Positions 35,968 to 45,076 of a stretch of DNA of 64,000 nt are shown in pieces (within the stretch, counting starts at the first letter, position 1; every line of letters begins with the position of its first letter). This DNA comes from Vagococcus carniphilus (lineage in GTDB: Bacteria; Bacillota; Bacilli; Lactobacillales; Vagococcaceae): the NCBI RefSeq assembly GCF_014397115.1, contig NZ_CP060720.1, positions 2,682,001 to 2,746,000 of the forward strand, given 5' to 3'. Both the position numbers and the translations under genes were made by a program. The notes under the pieces were generated by a model. The model was not told the DNA's origin. It saw only the letters and a list, made by a program, of their open reading frames with translations, and ran no database searches.

Positions 35968-38340
35968 TTAAAAACTAACAATCGTTGCGCCATCTCCACC
36001 TTGATTAGGTGGGGCATATTCATATTTTTTCACACGACGATTATTTTTTAAGTAATCCTGAACCCCTTTTTTCAACGCACCTGTACCACGTCCATGAACA
36101 ATGGTTACTTGAGGATATCCTGCTAAAAGGGCTGCATCAATGTATTGATCCACTTCAGCAACGGCTTCTTCAAATCGTTTACCTCTTAAATCAAGTTGTG
36201 TTTTAACTGAACTTCTACTTCCACCTGAATCACTTCTAACTGAAGTCATGCGTCTAACTGGTTCTTTTTCAGGAGCAAGTAGTGTCATATTATCTTCTGA
36301 CACATTCATTTTTAGAATTCCTAATTGAACTTGCCATTCTTTATTGCCTACTTTATTAATGAGCGTACCACGTTGACCAAACGTTTCAACCATGACATCA
36401 TCGCCAACTTTGAATGTCTTCTTCACTTTTGCTTTTTGTAACACTTTATTCTTAGCTAGATGAGTTTCCTCATGTTTTAAATCAGACAATTGTGTTTTCA
36501 CATCAATCAATTCATGTTCCTTCACATTACTTGATGAGCTACTTCTTAATTGCATTTGTCTGATATCTGAAATGATTCCTTCAGCTTTTGCTTGGGCTTC
36601 TTCAATAATTTCATTAGCTTTTGCTTTTGCTTTATTGAGCTCTTTTTCTCTTTCTTCAAAGAACAGCTCATAAGCTTCTTTTAAATCATGATGAAGACTT
36701 TCTGACTCATCTACATAATGACGCATTTCTAGATACTCAGTTTCTGTCATTTTTCGTTGATTTTCTAAATCGGAAATCATCTCATTCAGATCTTGGCTCT
36801 CGCCATCAATGATTTGTTTTGATTGCTCAATGATACTAGACGATAGGCCTAAACGCTTAGAAATATCAAAAGCATTACTACGTCCTGGAATACCAATTAA
36901 TAAATGATAAGTCGGACTTAACGTATCCACATCAAATTCCATACTGGCATTAATCGTACCACTACGATTATAACCATAAACTTTTAGTTCAGGATAATGC
37001 GTAGTTGCCATAACAAAGGCACCAATTTGTCCTACTTGATCTAAAATTGAAATAGCTAAAGCCGCACCTTCTTGAGGGTCAGTACCTGCTCCAAGTTCAT
37101 CAAAAAGAACTAAGCTATCTTTATCTAAATGTTTCAATATATCCACAATGTTTGTCATATGAGAAGAGAAGGTACTCAAATTTTGCTCAATAGACTGCTC
37201 ATCACCAATATCTGCGTAAACTTCTGAGAACACACCAATCACACTATCTTCATGAGCTGGAATTGGTAAGCCTGCTTGTCCCATCAACTGGAGTAAACCT
37301 AATGTTTTAAGGGTAATTGTTTTACCCCCTGTATTAGGTCCTGTAATAACAATCGCTTGGTAAGCTTCCCCTAAAATGATATCATTGGCAACGACTTTTT
37401 CAGGAGCAATTAGAGGATGTCTCGCTTGTTTTAACGACACATGTTTCTCTTTACTTAACGCAGGAACAATACCTTTAATAGTTTTACCAAAGACTGCTTT
37501 ACTATTGATAAAATCAAGCTTTCCTAAAACAAAGGCATTTTGCAAAATATCTTGACGGAACGGCTCTAATTCATTTGATAATTCCGCTAAAATTCGTTCA
37601 ATTTCTTTTCTTTCAGCAATTTGATGTTGTCTTAGCTTATTATTTAATTCAACTACCTGTCTTGGTTCAACAAAAACAGTTTGACCAGAAGCACTTTGAT
37701 CGTGAACAACACCACCAAAATGAGAGCGGTACTCACTTTTTACCGGAATAACATAGCGGTCATTTCTCATAGTAACAATTGTATCACTTAAATACTTACT
37801 ATTACCGCCACGTAAAATACCATCTAACTGCTCCCTAACACCCTGCTCAGCTCGCCTAATACTTTGACGAATTCCTTTTAATTCTGATGAAGCTTCATCA
37901 GTCACATGACCATCTTCATCTACAGAAATACGTATAACTTTTGCAAGTTCTGGTAAAGCGACCATTTTATCGCTCCACTCGTATAAACGTTCTAATTCAA
38001 TTTCTGCTTCTCTTAAATCTTCAAAGAATTGTTGTAATTCAGTAACAGTTCTTAGTACACGACCTACTTGTGCTAACTCTAAGCCATTTAGCATGGCTCC
38101 AATTTCAATTCGCTTCATATGCGGCTTTATATTTTCAAGAACTGGAATCGGAATTCCACCTCTTAATCTTAATACTTTTACCGCGTCTTCTGTTTCAATT
38201 AAATATTCCTCTATCTTGTCATAGTCTGTTAGAGGAGCTAATTGTTGAAGATGTTCTTCACCCAGTTTCGTCACAATATGTGACGATAACATTTGTTTTA
38301 CTTTATCAAACTCTAACGTTTGTAATATTTTTTTATTCAT
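35968..38340 (-). CDS. mutS2: Endonuclease MutS2 / RqcU
   Basis: 790 residues. The MutS core has Walker A GPNTGGKT near 335 and DELGAGTDPQEGAAL near 410. A coiled-coil stretch is at 515-630, and the C-terminal Smr domain starts at LDLRGKRFEEA near 717 and includes VHGRGTGALKKGV. It lacks the mismatch-reading domain of MutS. In B. subtilis this protein acts on collided ribosomes and in ribosome quality control, and it also suppresses recombination. Confidence 0.95.
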   Translation of the reverse strand: MNKKILQTLEFDKVKQMLSSHIVTKLGEEHLQQLAPLTDYDKIEEYLIETEDAVKVLRLRGGIPIPVLENIKPHMKRIEIGAMLNGLELAQVGRVLRTVTELQQFFEDLREAEIELERLYEWSDKMVALPELAKVIRISVDEDGHVTDEASSELKGIRQSIRRAEQGVREQLDGILRGGNSKYLSDTIVTMRNDRYVIPVKSEYRSHFGGVVHDQSASGQTVFVEPRQVVELNNKLRQHQIAERKEIERILAELSNELEPFRQDILQNAFVLGKLDFINSKAVFGKTIKGIVPALSKEKHVSLKQARHPLIAPEKVVANDIILGEAYQAIVITGPNTGGKTITLKTLGLLQLMGQAGLPIPAHEDSVIGVFSEVYADIGDEQSIEQNLSTFSSHMTNIVDILKHLDKDSLVLFDELGAGTDPQEGAALAISILDQVGQIGAFVMATTHYPELKVYGYNRSGTINASMEFDVDTLSPTYHLLIGIPGRSNAFDISKRLGLSSSIIEQSKQIIDGESQDLNEMISDLENQRKMTETEYLEMRHYVDESESLHHDLKEAYELFFEEREKELNKAKAKANEIIEEAQAKAEGIISDIRQMQLRSSSSSNVKEHELIDVKTQLSDLKHEETHLAKNKVLQKAKVKKTFKVGDDVMVETFGQRGTLINKVGNKEWQVQLGILKMNVSEDNMTLLAPEKEPVRRMTSVRSDSGGSRSSVKTQLDLRGKRFEEAVAEVDQYIDAALLAGYPQVTIVHGRGTGALKKGVQDYLKNNRRVKKYEYAPPNQGGDGATIVSF

Positions 38341-38370
38341 ATTGTACTCCTTTATGATCTACGCCATATA

Positions 38371-38408
38371 AACAAGAGGCCGACAATAAATGTCCACCTC
38401 TTTTTACT
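38371..38408. other. Hairpin between cvpA and mutS2
   Basis: AGAGG-TGGACA and TGTCGGC-CTCT can pair on the minus strand, but only TTGTTTAT follows, so it is a poor terminator in the direction of the genes. The plus strand has a better T-run but no gene there to end. It may weaken read-through from cvpA into mutS2. Confidence 0.4.
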
Positions 38409-38454
38409 GACATAAACACGACATAATCAACAGTTAAATTCTCTTCTGTTGCTC

Positions 38455-39003
38455 TTATAAAATAATTTTAGTGATCCACCAATCATTTAACCAACTAGAA
38501 ACAAGAGGTGTTGCCTCTACTAAAGCTCTAGCAAAAGAACTTTTTCTAAATAAATTTTGAATGAAATCAATTGGTACCATCGACATTAACGTTAAGACAA
38601 TGGTTAAAGCAACTAATGTAAATAGAGCATTTAAAATACCACCAGCAACTTCATTTCCTTGCCTCATTAATGGTTTAAATGTTAGACCATAACAAATCAT
38701 CCCAATAAATTTAGTTAGTAACCATCCAAAAAACAAAATCACAACAAAAGCAAAGCCAGCATAAAACGCTTTGTCTAAGTCGAAAATTAAGCTTTTATCA
38801 AATAACACCAACGATGTTTTAGGAGTTGGTGCAGGATATGGAATAAGTAATTCAAATTTTTTCCCAAGGGGTTTATAGTAGGATTTTGCAACAATAAACG
38901 ATAAAAGATATCCTACACTGTAGACCAGCTGTAGCATAAGACCTCGTCTATATCCTGCATAAAAACCTGTTGCTAAAAAAACTAATATTAAGATTGTTAA
39001 CAT
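38455..39003 (-). CDS. cvpA: CvpA-family membrane protein
   Basis: 182 residues with four membrane segments (about 3-20, 28-45, 78-100, 118-140). GFYAGYRRGLMLQLVYSVGYLLSF is the CvpA signature. E. coli CvpA is needed for colicin V production; in Firmicutes the role is unclear, possibly envelope homeostasis. It lies between zapA and mutS2, the standard order in Bacilli. Confidence 0.9.
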   Translation of the reverse strand: MLTILILVFLATGFYAGYRRGLMLQLVYSVGYLLSFIVAKSYYKPLGKKFELLIPYPAPTPKTSLVLFDKSLIFDLDKAFYAGFAFVVILFFGWLLTKFIGMICYGLTFKPLMRQGNEVAGGILNALFTLVALTIVLTLMSMVPIDFIQNLFRKSSFARALVEATPLVSSWLNDWWITKIIL

Positions 39004-39026
39004 ATTTTCTAACCTAACTTATTGAT

Positions 39027-39482
39027 TTATTTTTTCTTCTGATTGTTGTTTCTTTGGATTTTTTCTTTAACTTGTTGATTCAACACTTTTTGAACTTCGA
39101 TATGATTTAGCATCTCTTCTTCTGTTAATTGTCTATTTTCGTTAATCACAGCTTTTCTTGCCTCTTTTTCACGTTCTTCTATTTTACTTAAACGCTCCTC
39201 CAGCTCAGCAACTTTTTCAATCTCTTTTTTCAACGCTAAAATTTCATCACGTTGATCTAAGATTACTTCCTGTTGTTTTACTTGAACTGATAGTGTGTTA
39301 ATTGCTAGAAGAACAGAAGCTTGTTCTCTTGTTAAAGTTGGCGCTTGTCCCATGATAAGCTCTAGTTGTTCATTTGCTAAATCATTGACAATATCCATAT
39401 GGTAGTGACTTTCATTTCCGATGATTGTATAGGTACTTCCTGCAATTTTAGCCTTATATCTTTTCTTTTCTTCTTGAACCAC
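39027..39482 (-). CDS. zapA: Cell division protein ZapA
   Basis: 151 residues. The first 90 form the ZapA fold (YKAKIAGSTYTIIGNESHYHMDIVNDLANEQL); a long charged helix, likely coiled coil, takes residues 70-125, followed by a basic end (NNNQKKK). It bundles FtsZ filaments. The start is a GTG at 39482 after GAGGAGG. It is longer than the 85-residue Bacillus protein because of the C-terminal helix. Confidence 0.9.
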   Translation of the reverse strand: MVQEEKKRYKAKIAGSTYTIIGNESHYHMDIVNDLANEQLELIMGQAPTLTREQASVLLAINTLSVQVKQQEVILDQRDEILALKKEIEKVAELEERLSKIEEREKEARKAVINENRQLTEEEMLNHIEVQKVLNQQVKEKIQRNNNQKKK

Positions 39483-39668
39483 GACTTATCCTCCTCACCG
39501 TTTAGGGACAACCCAATTATTCTTAGATTAATTATATAAGACTTTCCGCCAAATGACAATTTTATCCGTCAATCTCCACTTAAGTTTTTCTTCCAACACA
39601 TTTCTTTCTCTTTTTTTTACTGTTATACTTAATTCACTGTAAAAAAAAGAATGGATGGATAGTAAAAT

Positions 39669-40598
39669 ATGAGTCAATCAATTACTTTAAAATGTCATAA
39701 AGACGTTATTAATAAAATGAACACTACTTACCAACAATCATTAACTAAAGTGCCTCCCTATGCTGTATTTTCTGCCAAACTACCTGGAGTAACTGTTACT
39801 GCTTATAATTCTGGAAAAGTATTGTTCCAAGGAGTAAATGCTGAAAAAGAAGCAAGCAAATGGGGAGAACCCGAAACTTCTAAAAAAGGGACAAAAAATA
39901 CAACTACATCAAAAGAAGATTCTTTGCCCTCTGGTTTCTCTAACTGGTCTGTTGTTGGTAGTGACGAAGTTGGTAATGGAAGTTATCTAGGTCCTGTTGT
40001 TGTTTGTGCTACTTATGCTAAAAAAGAGCAATTACCACTTTTAAAAGAGTTAGGTGTTAAAGACTCTAAGATGCTAACAGATCCTATGATTAAGAAAATT
40101 GCTAAAGATTTAAAGCTTGTTATTCCTTTTCGTCAGCTAATTGTAACACCCAAGAAATATAATGAAATCCAACCAAACTATAATGTAAACCGAATGAAGG
40201 TTGCCTTACATAATCAGGCAATTCACCTTCTTTTAAATGATTTGCTACCAGAAAAACCTGAAGGAATTTTAATTGACCAGTTCACAACTGAAAAAAATTA
40301 TCGTTCTTATTTAAGACAAGAACCAAATCAAGTAACTTCTAATTTGTACTTCAAAACCAAAGGAGAACAATATCATTTATCTGTTGCTGCAGCCTCTATT
40401 ATTTGCCGGGCTACCTTTTTAGAAGAATTAGACAAAGCAAGTAAAGAACTCGGAATAACTGTTCCATCTGGAGCTGGTACTAAATCAGACCAAGCTGCTG
40501 CTAAAATTTTGAAAAAGGGCGGTCTTCCACTATTAGAAAACTATGCCAAACTACACTTTGCTAACACCGAAAAAGCGAAAAAAATTGCTTTTAGATAA
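39669..40598 (+). CDS. rnhC: Ribonuclease HIII
   Basis: 309 residues. An N-terminal TBP-like substrate-binding domain takes about 1-85. The RNase H fold follows, with GSDEVGNGSYLGP near 97 and KDSKM near 133; the DEDE residues are in GSDEVG, GVKDSK and ILIDQF. It removes RNA from RNA-DNA hybrids. Divergent from zapA. The ATG follows a weak ribosome site and a TATACT -10. Confidence 0.95.
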   Translation: MSQSITLKCHKDVINKMNTTYQQSLTKVPPYAVFSAKLPGVTVTAYNSGKVLFQGVNAEKEASKWGEPETSKKGTKNTTTSKEDSLPSGFSNWSVVGSDEVGNGSYLGPVVVCATYAKKEQLPLLKELGVKDSKMLTDPMIKKIAKDLKLVIPFRQLIVTPKKYNEIQPNYNVNRMKVALHNQAIHLLLNDLLPEKPEGILIDQFTTEKNYRSYLRQEPNQVTSNLYFKTKGEQYHLSVAAASIICRATFLEELDKASKELGITVPSGAGTKSDQAAAKILKKGGLPLLENYAKLHFANTEKAKKIAFR

Positions 40599-40682
40599 TT
40601 CATATGATGTTTAATAGCCTTTTATTCAATTTTTTTGTATAATGTGAAGTGAAGTTAAACGAAAAGAAATGAGGAATGCAAA

Positions 40683-41009
40683 ATGACAGATACACATAAC
40701 CATGATCACAATCATGACCATGAAGATATTCATGATGTAGATGATTTAATTACATTAGTAGATGATGAAGGAAATGAAGTCCTATTCCGTATCCACTTAA
40801 CAATTGATGGACAAGAAGAATTCGGTAAAGACTATGTTTTACTTTATGAAGCAAGCACACCAGAAGGCGAAGAAGTTGAATTGTTAGCTTATGCTTATGA
40901 ACAAGAAGACGGCGAAGCTGAAGGTCGCTTAATGGAAATTGAAACTGAAGCTGAATGGGAAATGATTGAAGAAGTTTTCAATACATTTGAAGCTGAAGAA
41001 TTAGACTAA
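40683..41009 (+). CDS. yrzB: DUF1292 protein, YrzB family, with His-rich N-terminus
   Basis: 108 residues, very acidic. The core (residues 22-90; [29 protein letters not shown]) is DUF1292. The first 18 residues carry seven histidines alternating with Asp and Asn ([12 protein letters not shown]), a possible metal-binding tail that YrzB of Bacillus lacks as far as I recall. It normally lies with ireB and ruvX; here it is convergent to them across a shared terminator. Function unknown. Confidence 0.85.
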   Translation: MTDTHNHDHNHDHEDIHDVDDLITLVDDEGNEVLFRIHLTIDGQEEFGKDYVLLYEASTPEGEEVELLAYAYEQEDGEAEGRLMEIETEAEWEMIEEVFNTFEAEELD

Positions 41010-41010
41010 T

Positions 41011-41053
41011 CAAAAAAGTTGTGAGAACCTTGATAGTTCTCACAACTTTTTTT
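41011..41053. terminator. Bidirectional terminator between yrzB and ruvX
   Basis: AAAAAGTTGTGAGAAC, CTTGATA loop, GTTCTCACAACTTTTT: perfect 16-bp stem with runs on both sides. Confidence 0.92.
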
Positions 41054-41474
41054 ACATTTTTTGATCTAAATAATTTTGAAGAATCATTACAGCAGCTAGT
41101 TTATCAATGACTTTCTTACGTTTAGCTCGAGAGGTATTAGCTTGTTCTACTAACATACGCTCTGCTTGAACTGTCGTTAATCTCTCATCTTGATAGACAA
41201 TGGGTAAGCCAAATTCTTCTTTTAATAAATCTCCATAAGCCATCGAAGCTTCAGCTCTTGGCCCAATCGTGTTATTCATATTTTTAGGTAGACCAACCAC
41301 AAATTGACTTACTTGGTATTCTTTTACTAATTCAGCAACACGCTCAATTCCAAAAACACCATTTTCTTCATCAATTTTTATGATTTCAACACCTTGTGCT
41401 GTCCAACCTAAAGGATCACTTACAGCAACGCCAACTGTTTTAGATCCGACATCAAGCCCCATTGTTCGCATCAT
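41052..41474 (-). CDS. ruvX: RuvX/YqgF pre-16S rRNA nuclease
   Basis: 140 residues with the RNase H-like fold: [17 protein letters not shown] at 4-20, [12 protein letters not shown] near 60 and [10 protein letters not shown] near 97. The enzyme trims the 5' end of 16S rRNA. It overlaps ireB by 4 bp. Confidence 0.95.
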   Translation of the reverse strand: MMRTMGLDVGSKTVGVAVSDPLGWTAQGVEIIKIDEENGVFGIERVAELVKEYQVSQFVVGLPKNMNNTIGPRAEASMAYGDLLKEEFGLPIVYQDERLTTVQAERMLVEQANTSRAKRKKVIDKLAAVMILQNYLDQKM

Positions 41475-41737
41475 CCGTTAATTCCGTAATGAGAAAGGTA
41501 CTCTTTTACTAATTCTTCCATTATTTCGTCACGTTCATGACGGCGAATTAGGTTACGAGCATCTTGATAGCGTGGAATATACGCAGGGTCTCCTGATAAT
41601 AAGTAACCAACGATTTGGTTAATAGGATTATACCCTTTTTCTTCAAGCGCACGATAAACAATTGCTAAAGTTTCACTTACTTCTTTTTTATTATCATCAT
41701 TGAAATCAAATCTCATTGTTTCATCTGTAAAGCTCAT
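41471..41737 (-). CDS. ireB: IreB family regulatory phosphoprotein
   Basis: 88 residues. In Enterococcus faecalis IreB is a substrate of the PASTA kinase IreK and affects cephalosporin resistance; the phosphorylated N-terminal threonines are present here as Thr4 and Thr7 (MSFTDET). The rest is the conserved helical core ([30 protein letters not shown]). Upstream of ruvX as in other Firmicutes. Confidence 0.94.
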   Translation of the reverse strand: MSFTDETMRFDFNDDNKKEVSETLAIVYRALEEKGYNPINQIVGYLLSGDPAYIPRYQDARNLIRRHERDEIMEELVKEYLSHYGING

Positions 41738-41825
41738 TATCTTACCTCCTATTAATTGTATCTTTAGAGTTATTTTACAAGAAAGTTAAAAAAACTACAA
41801 TCTTTTTCCTTTATTGGTAGACATT

Positions 41826-42455
41826 TTATGCGTTTACGTCCATATTGAAGTCAAATGCAGAACCTACTACTGCTGACTCAGGTAACTCTAAAATACCTTT
41901 TACTTCTGGTGCATTGGGTAAACCCAACTCACGAGCGGAACAAACCATTCCAAAACTTGCTACCCCACGAAGTTCTCCTGGCCAAATAATCATACCATCA
42001 GGCATCATTGCGCCAACTTTAGCTACAACTACTTTCAATCCTTGTTTGATATTAGCTGCACCACAAACAATTTGTAGTTCTTCGCCGTTATCTACTTCAA
42101 TTTTAGTGATATTTAAATGATCTGAATCTTCATGTTTGTTACACTCTTTAACAAATCCAACAACAAATTTAGGTGAATTATCCACTTCAACTGTTGCATC
42201 AAATCCAGCCTCTTTAATCACTTCATTTAACTTATCGACTTGTTCTTCAGTTAAGTTAATCTGTCCATTGCCTTCTAATTTAGAAATTTTTTCAGAAGCC
42301 ATAAAAACATTCCAAGCAACAACTTCGCCTGTTTCCTTAATGGTAACGCGAGCTACGTCACCTTTTCTTTCAGAAACAACTTCTTTTTCTTCACTATTTT
42401 TAACAACGATTAACAGTGTATCTCCTACACCTTTTAAGTTATAACTAACAATCAT
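41826..42455 (-). CDS. ytpR: YtpR family tRNA-binding-domain protein
   Basis: 209 residues. An N-terminal DUF4479-like domain (about 1-85) precedes an OB-fold tRNA-binding domain (about 92-205; VGFVKECNKHEDSDHLNITKIEV, IVCGAANIKQGLKVVVA) related to that of the phenylalanyl-tRNA synthetase beta chain. The target RNA is unknown. Linked to usp, ytpP and pepA on the same strand. Confidence 0.92.
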   Translation of the reverse strand: MIVSYNLKGVGDTLLIVVKNSEEKEVVSERKGDVARVTIKETGEVVAWNVFMASEKISKLEGNGQINLTEEQVDKLNEVIKEAGFDATVEVDNSPKFVVGFVKECNKHEDSDHLNITKIEVDNGEELQIVCGAANIKQGLKVVVAKVGAMMPDGMIIWPGELRGVASFGMVCSARELGLPNAPEVKGILELPESAVVGSAFDFNMDVNA

Positions 42456-42469
42456 CTAATAATTCCTTT

Positions 42470-42512
42470 CTTTTAACGTAAAGAAAGTAAGCACCGTTTT
42501 AAGCACTTACTT
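42470..42512 (-). terminator. Hairpin after the first usp gene
   Basis: Minus strand AAAGTAAGTGCTT, AAAACGGT loop region, GCTTACTTT followed by CTTTA. Stem is good and the T-run is short, so termination may be partial. Confidence 0.6.
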
Positions 42513-42520
42513 TCCACGAT

Positions 42521-42976
42521 TTATTCTGGTCTAACAATTAAAACATCGCAAGGAGCTGTACGAATAATATGATCACTCACACTACCCATCACGAGACGTT
42601 CCACAGCATTTAAACCTGATTGACCTACCATAATTAAATCCGTATTGAATTTTTCTGGTAAATCTTTTGACATCATGACTTTTGGCGATCCATATTCTAA
42701 AACAGTTTCCACATTATCATAGCCCAATTCTTTTGCTTCTTCAACGTAACTGTTTAACAATTTTCGAGATTCATCTGATTCAGCTTGCACTAAATCTGGT
42801 GTGAATGTTGAAAACGACATGGTACCACCATAAAGTTTGTTTTCAATAATGTGAGCTACGACAACTTTAGCATTGTTTCTTTTTGCTACCGCTATTGCTT
42901 TTTCAAAGGCCAATTTCGCTTGGTCACTACCATCTGTTCCGACTAATATGGAATCATACTCTTGTGATTCTATCAT
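42521..42976 (-). CDS. Universal stress protein UspA family
   Basis: 151 residues. The ATP-binding loop GQSGLNAVERLVMGSVS near 117-133 fits G-2x-G-9x-G(S/T). VGTDGSDQAKLAFEKA is at the N-terminus. Likely a nucleotide-binding stress protein. A paralogue is encoded at 47593-48039. It follows ytpP by 15 bp. Confidence 0.93.
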   Translation of the reverse strand: MIESQEYDSILVGTDGSDQAKLAFEKAIAVAKRNNAKVVVAHIIENKLYGGTMSFSTFTPDLVQAESDESRKLLNSYVEEAKELGYDNVETVLEYGSPKVMMSKDLPEKFNTDLIMVGQSGLNAVERLVMGSVSDHIIRTAPCDVLIVRPE

Positions 42977-42991
42977 ACGCTCATCCTCTTT

Positions 42992-43303
42992 CTATAATGT
43001 TTTAATAAATGAAATAATCTCATCTTTGGTTTTTCGGTCTTTGCTGACAAAACGACCTAATTCTTCACCATTTTCTACTGCGATAAAACTTGGAATACCA
43101 AATACATCCCATTTTTGACACAATTCGATGTATTCATCTCTGTCAATTTGGATAAATTGAAACTCTGGGAATAGACTTTCAATTTCTGGCATGTGAGGTT
43201 TTATAAAGACACAATCACCACACCAATCAGCCGTAAAAAAGAGCATTGTTTTCTTTGTTTCCATTGTATTCGCAATTTCTTCTAAAGATGTTGGTATAAG
43301 CAT
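42992..43303 (-). CDS. ytpP: Thioredoxin-like protein YtpP
   Basis: 103 residues, thioredoxin fold with a non-standard active site WCGDC (TADWCGDCVFIKP, near residue 27) and cis-Pro FGIPSF. In Bacilli YtpP is a monothiol- or bacillithiol-linked thioredoxin-like protein; its exact partner is not settled. Its ribosome site overlaps the pepA stop codon. Confidence 0.9.
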   Translation of the reverse strand: MLIPTSLEEIANTMETKKTMLFFTADWCGDCVFIKPHMPEIESLFPEFQFIQIDRDEYIELCQKWDVFGIPSFIAVENGEELGRFVSKDRKTKDEIISFIKTL

Positions 43304-43311
43304 TTATCTCC

Positions 43312-44388
43312 CTACTTTCCGTAGATAATTTGATCTACTGTTTCTCTATCTAAAGATGTTAATAGTTTCATTACCATCGCTTTAGCTGCTTCATAATCTT
43401 TCACACTAAACATTGTTTGATGTGTGTGAATATAACGACCCGGTACACCAATTACTGCACTTGGTACACCATCATTTGCTAAGTGAGCTGCTCCTGCATC
43501 CGTTCCACCTTTTGAAACAAAAGTTTGATAAGGAATTTCATGAGCATCTGCTGTTTCTACTATATATTCACGCATACGACCTAACATAATCATACCTGGG
43601 TCAAAAATACGTAATAAGAAACCGCCATCTAAACGGCCATTAGCATCTTTTTTACCATCTAAATCATTGGCAGGTGAACAATCTACCGCAAAGAATAAAT
43701 CAGGTTTAAATTTATTAGTAGAAACTTTTGCTCCACGTAAACCTACTTCTTCTTGAACGTTTGCTCCTGCAATCAACGTATTAGGTAATTCTTTTCCTTT
43801 TAACTCTTCTAAAACATCTAAAACAAGTGTACAACCATAACGATTGTCCCATGCTTTACTAATAATTCGTTTACCGTTAGCTGTTTTAATTGTTTCAACG
43901 TCAGGTACAATCGAGTCACCCGGTCTTACGCCAAATTCTTCTGCTTCTTCTTTTGAAACAAATCCTGCATCAAATAAAATATCTGCTACGTCTACTTTAC
44001 TTTGACCATCTGTTCCACGTAATAAATGAGGTGGGACAGAAGAAGAAATCACTGGGTAATTTCCTTTTTTAGTTTGTAACGTAAAGCGTTGTGCTGAAAC
44101 GACATACGGATTCCAACCGCCTAAAGGAACCACTCTAAATAAGCCGTTATCTAAAATTTGAGCCAACATAAAGCCAACTTCATCCATATGAGAGGCTAAC
44201 ATAATACGAGGCGCATTTTCTTCTTTGCTTTGTTTAATACCAAATACGCCACCTAAACCGTCGTATTCAATTTTATCCACTAAAGGAGTCATTTCCTTTG
44301 TCATCACGTCGCGCATATTTCCTTCAAAACCACTAGTGCTTTGAATTTCTGTTAGTTGTTTAATTCGGTTAAATAATTTATCATCCAT
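43312..44388 (-). CDS. pepA: M42 family glutamyl aminopeptidase
   Basis: 358 residues. Metal and catalytic motifs of M42: ASHMDEVGFM (His near 67), WDNRYG (Asp near 181), NVQEEVGLRGA (Glu-Glu near 211), VDCSP (Asp near 234) and GGTDAGAAHL (near 298). It releases N-terminal Glu or Asp in lactic acid bacteria, where it is called PepA. The start has only AGGCAA nearby; a better AGAGAGGTGG lies further upstream behind a hairpin (see the leader). Confidence 0.93.
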   Translation of the reverse strand: MDDKLFNRIKQLTEIQSTSGFEGNMRDVMTKEMTPLVDKIEYDGLGGVFGIKQSKEENAPRIMLASHMDEVGFMLAQILDNGLFRVVPLGGWNPYVVSAQRFTLQTKKGNYPVISSSVPPHLLRGTDGQSKVDVADILFDAGFVSKEEAEEFGVRPGDSIVPDVETIKTANGKRIISKAWDNRYGCTLVLDVLEELKGKELPNTLIAGANVQEEVGLRGAKVSTNKFKPDLFFAVDCSPANDLDGKKDANGRLDGGFLLRIFDPGMIMLGRMREYIVETADAHEIPYQTFVSKGGTDAGAAHLANDGVPSAVIGVPGRYIHTHQTMFSVKDYEAAKAMVMKLLTSLDRETVDQIIYGK

Positions 44389-44390
44389 TT

Positions 44391-44434
44391 GCCTATCTAC
44401 TAAAAAAGTAGATCCACCTCTCTTTCTATCTACA
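44391..44434 (-). promoter_or_regulatory. pepA leader with two alternative hairpins around the ribosome-binding site
   Basis: On the minus strand ATCTAC (44408-44413 on the plus strand reads GTAGAT) can pair with GTAGAT downstream (44395-44400) or upstream (44428-44433). The downstream hairpin stands between AGAGAGGTGG and the ATG and would bring them together. The upstream hairpin would put AGAGAGGTGG in its loop. An extended -10 TGTTATAAT lies just upstream. Confidence 0.45.
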
Positions 44435-44553
44435 TCTAATTATAACATAATTAAAGAGAACCATAAAAAAGTTATTACAATCATTTTTATTTTTTTCTTT
44501 TCATCCTTTTATGCTACAATGTAATCAATGAATTATCATAAGGAGGTAGAATT

Positions 44554-44907
44554 ATGATTAAAAATAAAAAAAACAATAAAGAGTTCTATCAACACGGATT
44601 AACAACAGGCATTGGAATTGGTTTAACAGTTGGTGCCATTAGTGGTGCCGCTCTGACTTACTGGTACAAAAAGAAAAAAACATTATCAGCAGATGATATT
44701 TTAGAAAAAGTAAAAGCTGACTTTTTACAAGAAGGCCCAATTGAAGGCTCATGGATTCATTTTAAAAAAGAACCTCTTCAAAAATTTGCCATTAAATCTA
44801 AAGTTTACACAGGTGGTATTTCTCGTATTGAAGACGGTGAATTAGCACAATATGAATTTGTTGCTGATGCTTATACAGGTACTATTTTAGATATTTATAG
44901 ACTATGA
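44554..44907 (+). CDS. Small membrane-anchored protein, PepSY-like
   Basis: 117 residues with one membrane segment at about 17-37 (GIGIGLTVGAISGAALTYW) and a soluble domain with a PepSY-like end (YEFVADAYTGTILDIYR). Role unknown; PepSY domains may inhibit peptidases, and the divergent neighbour is pepA, which may be coincidence. Good site AAGGAGG and extended -10 TGCTACAAT upstream. Confidence 0.75.
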   Translation: MIKNKKNNKEFYQHGLTTGIGIGLTVGAISGAALTYWYKKKKTLSADDILEKVKADFLQEGPIEGSWIHFKKEPLQKFAIKSKVYTGGISRIEDGELAQYEFVADAYTGTILDIYRL

Positions 44908-44908
44908 G

Positions 44909-44949
44909 ATATAAACCTTTAAACTATTTACTAGTTTGGAGGTTTTTTT
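44909..44949 (+). terminator. Terminator of the PepSY-like gene
   Basis: AAACCT-TT-AAACTA, TTTAC loop, TAGTTT-GG-AGGTTTTTTT. Confidence 0.75.
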
Positions 44950-45076
44950 ATGTACTCATTTATAATAAATAAAGGAATTCTATCAAAAGTTCCAAAATAT
45001 TCCTCTCTATTTTGCTAAACTTCCTTTAATATTCTTTTCATTTAAAGGATAATAAATTTAAGGAGAGGTGATAAAA

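Noticed and set aside
38371-38408. Terminator between cvpA and mutS2
   Set aside because: The stem lacks a proper T-run in the direction of these genes.
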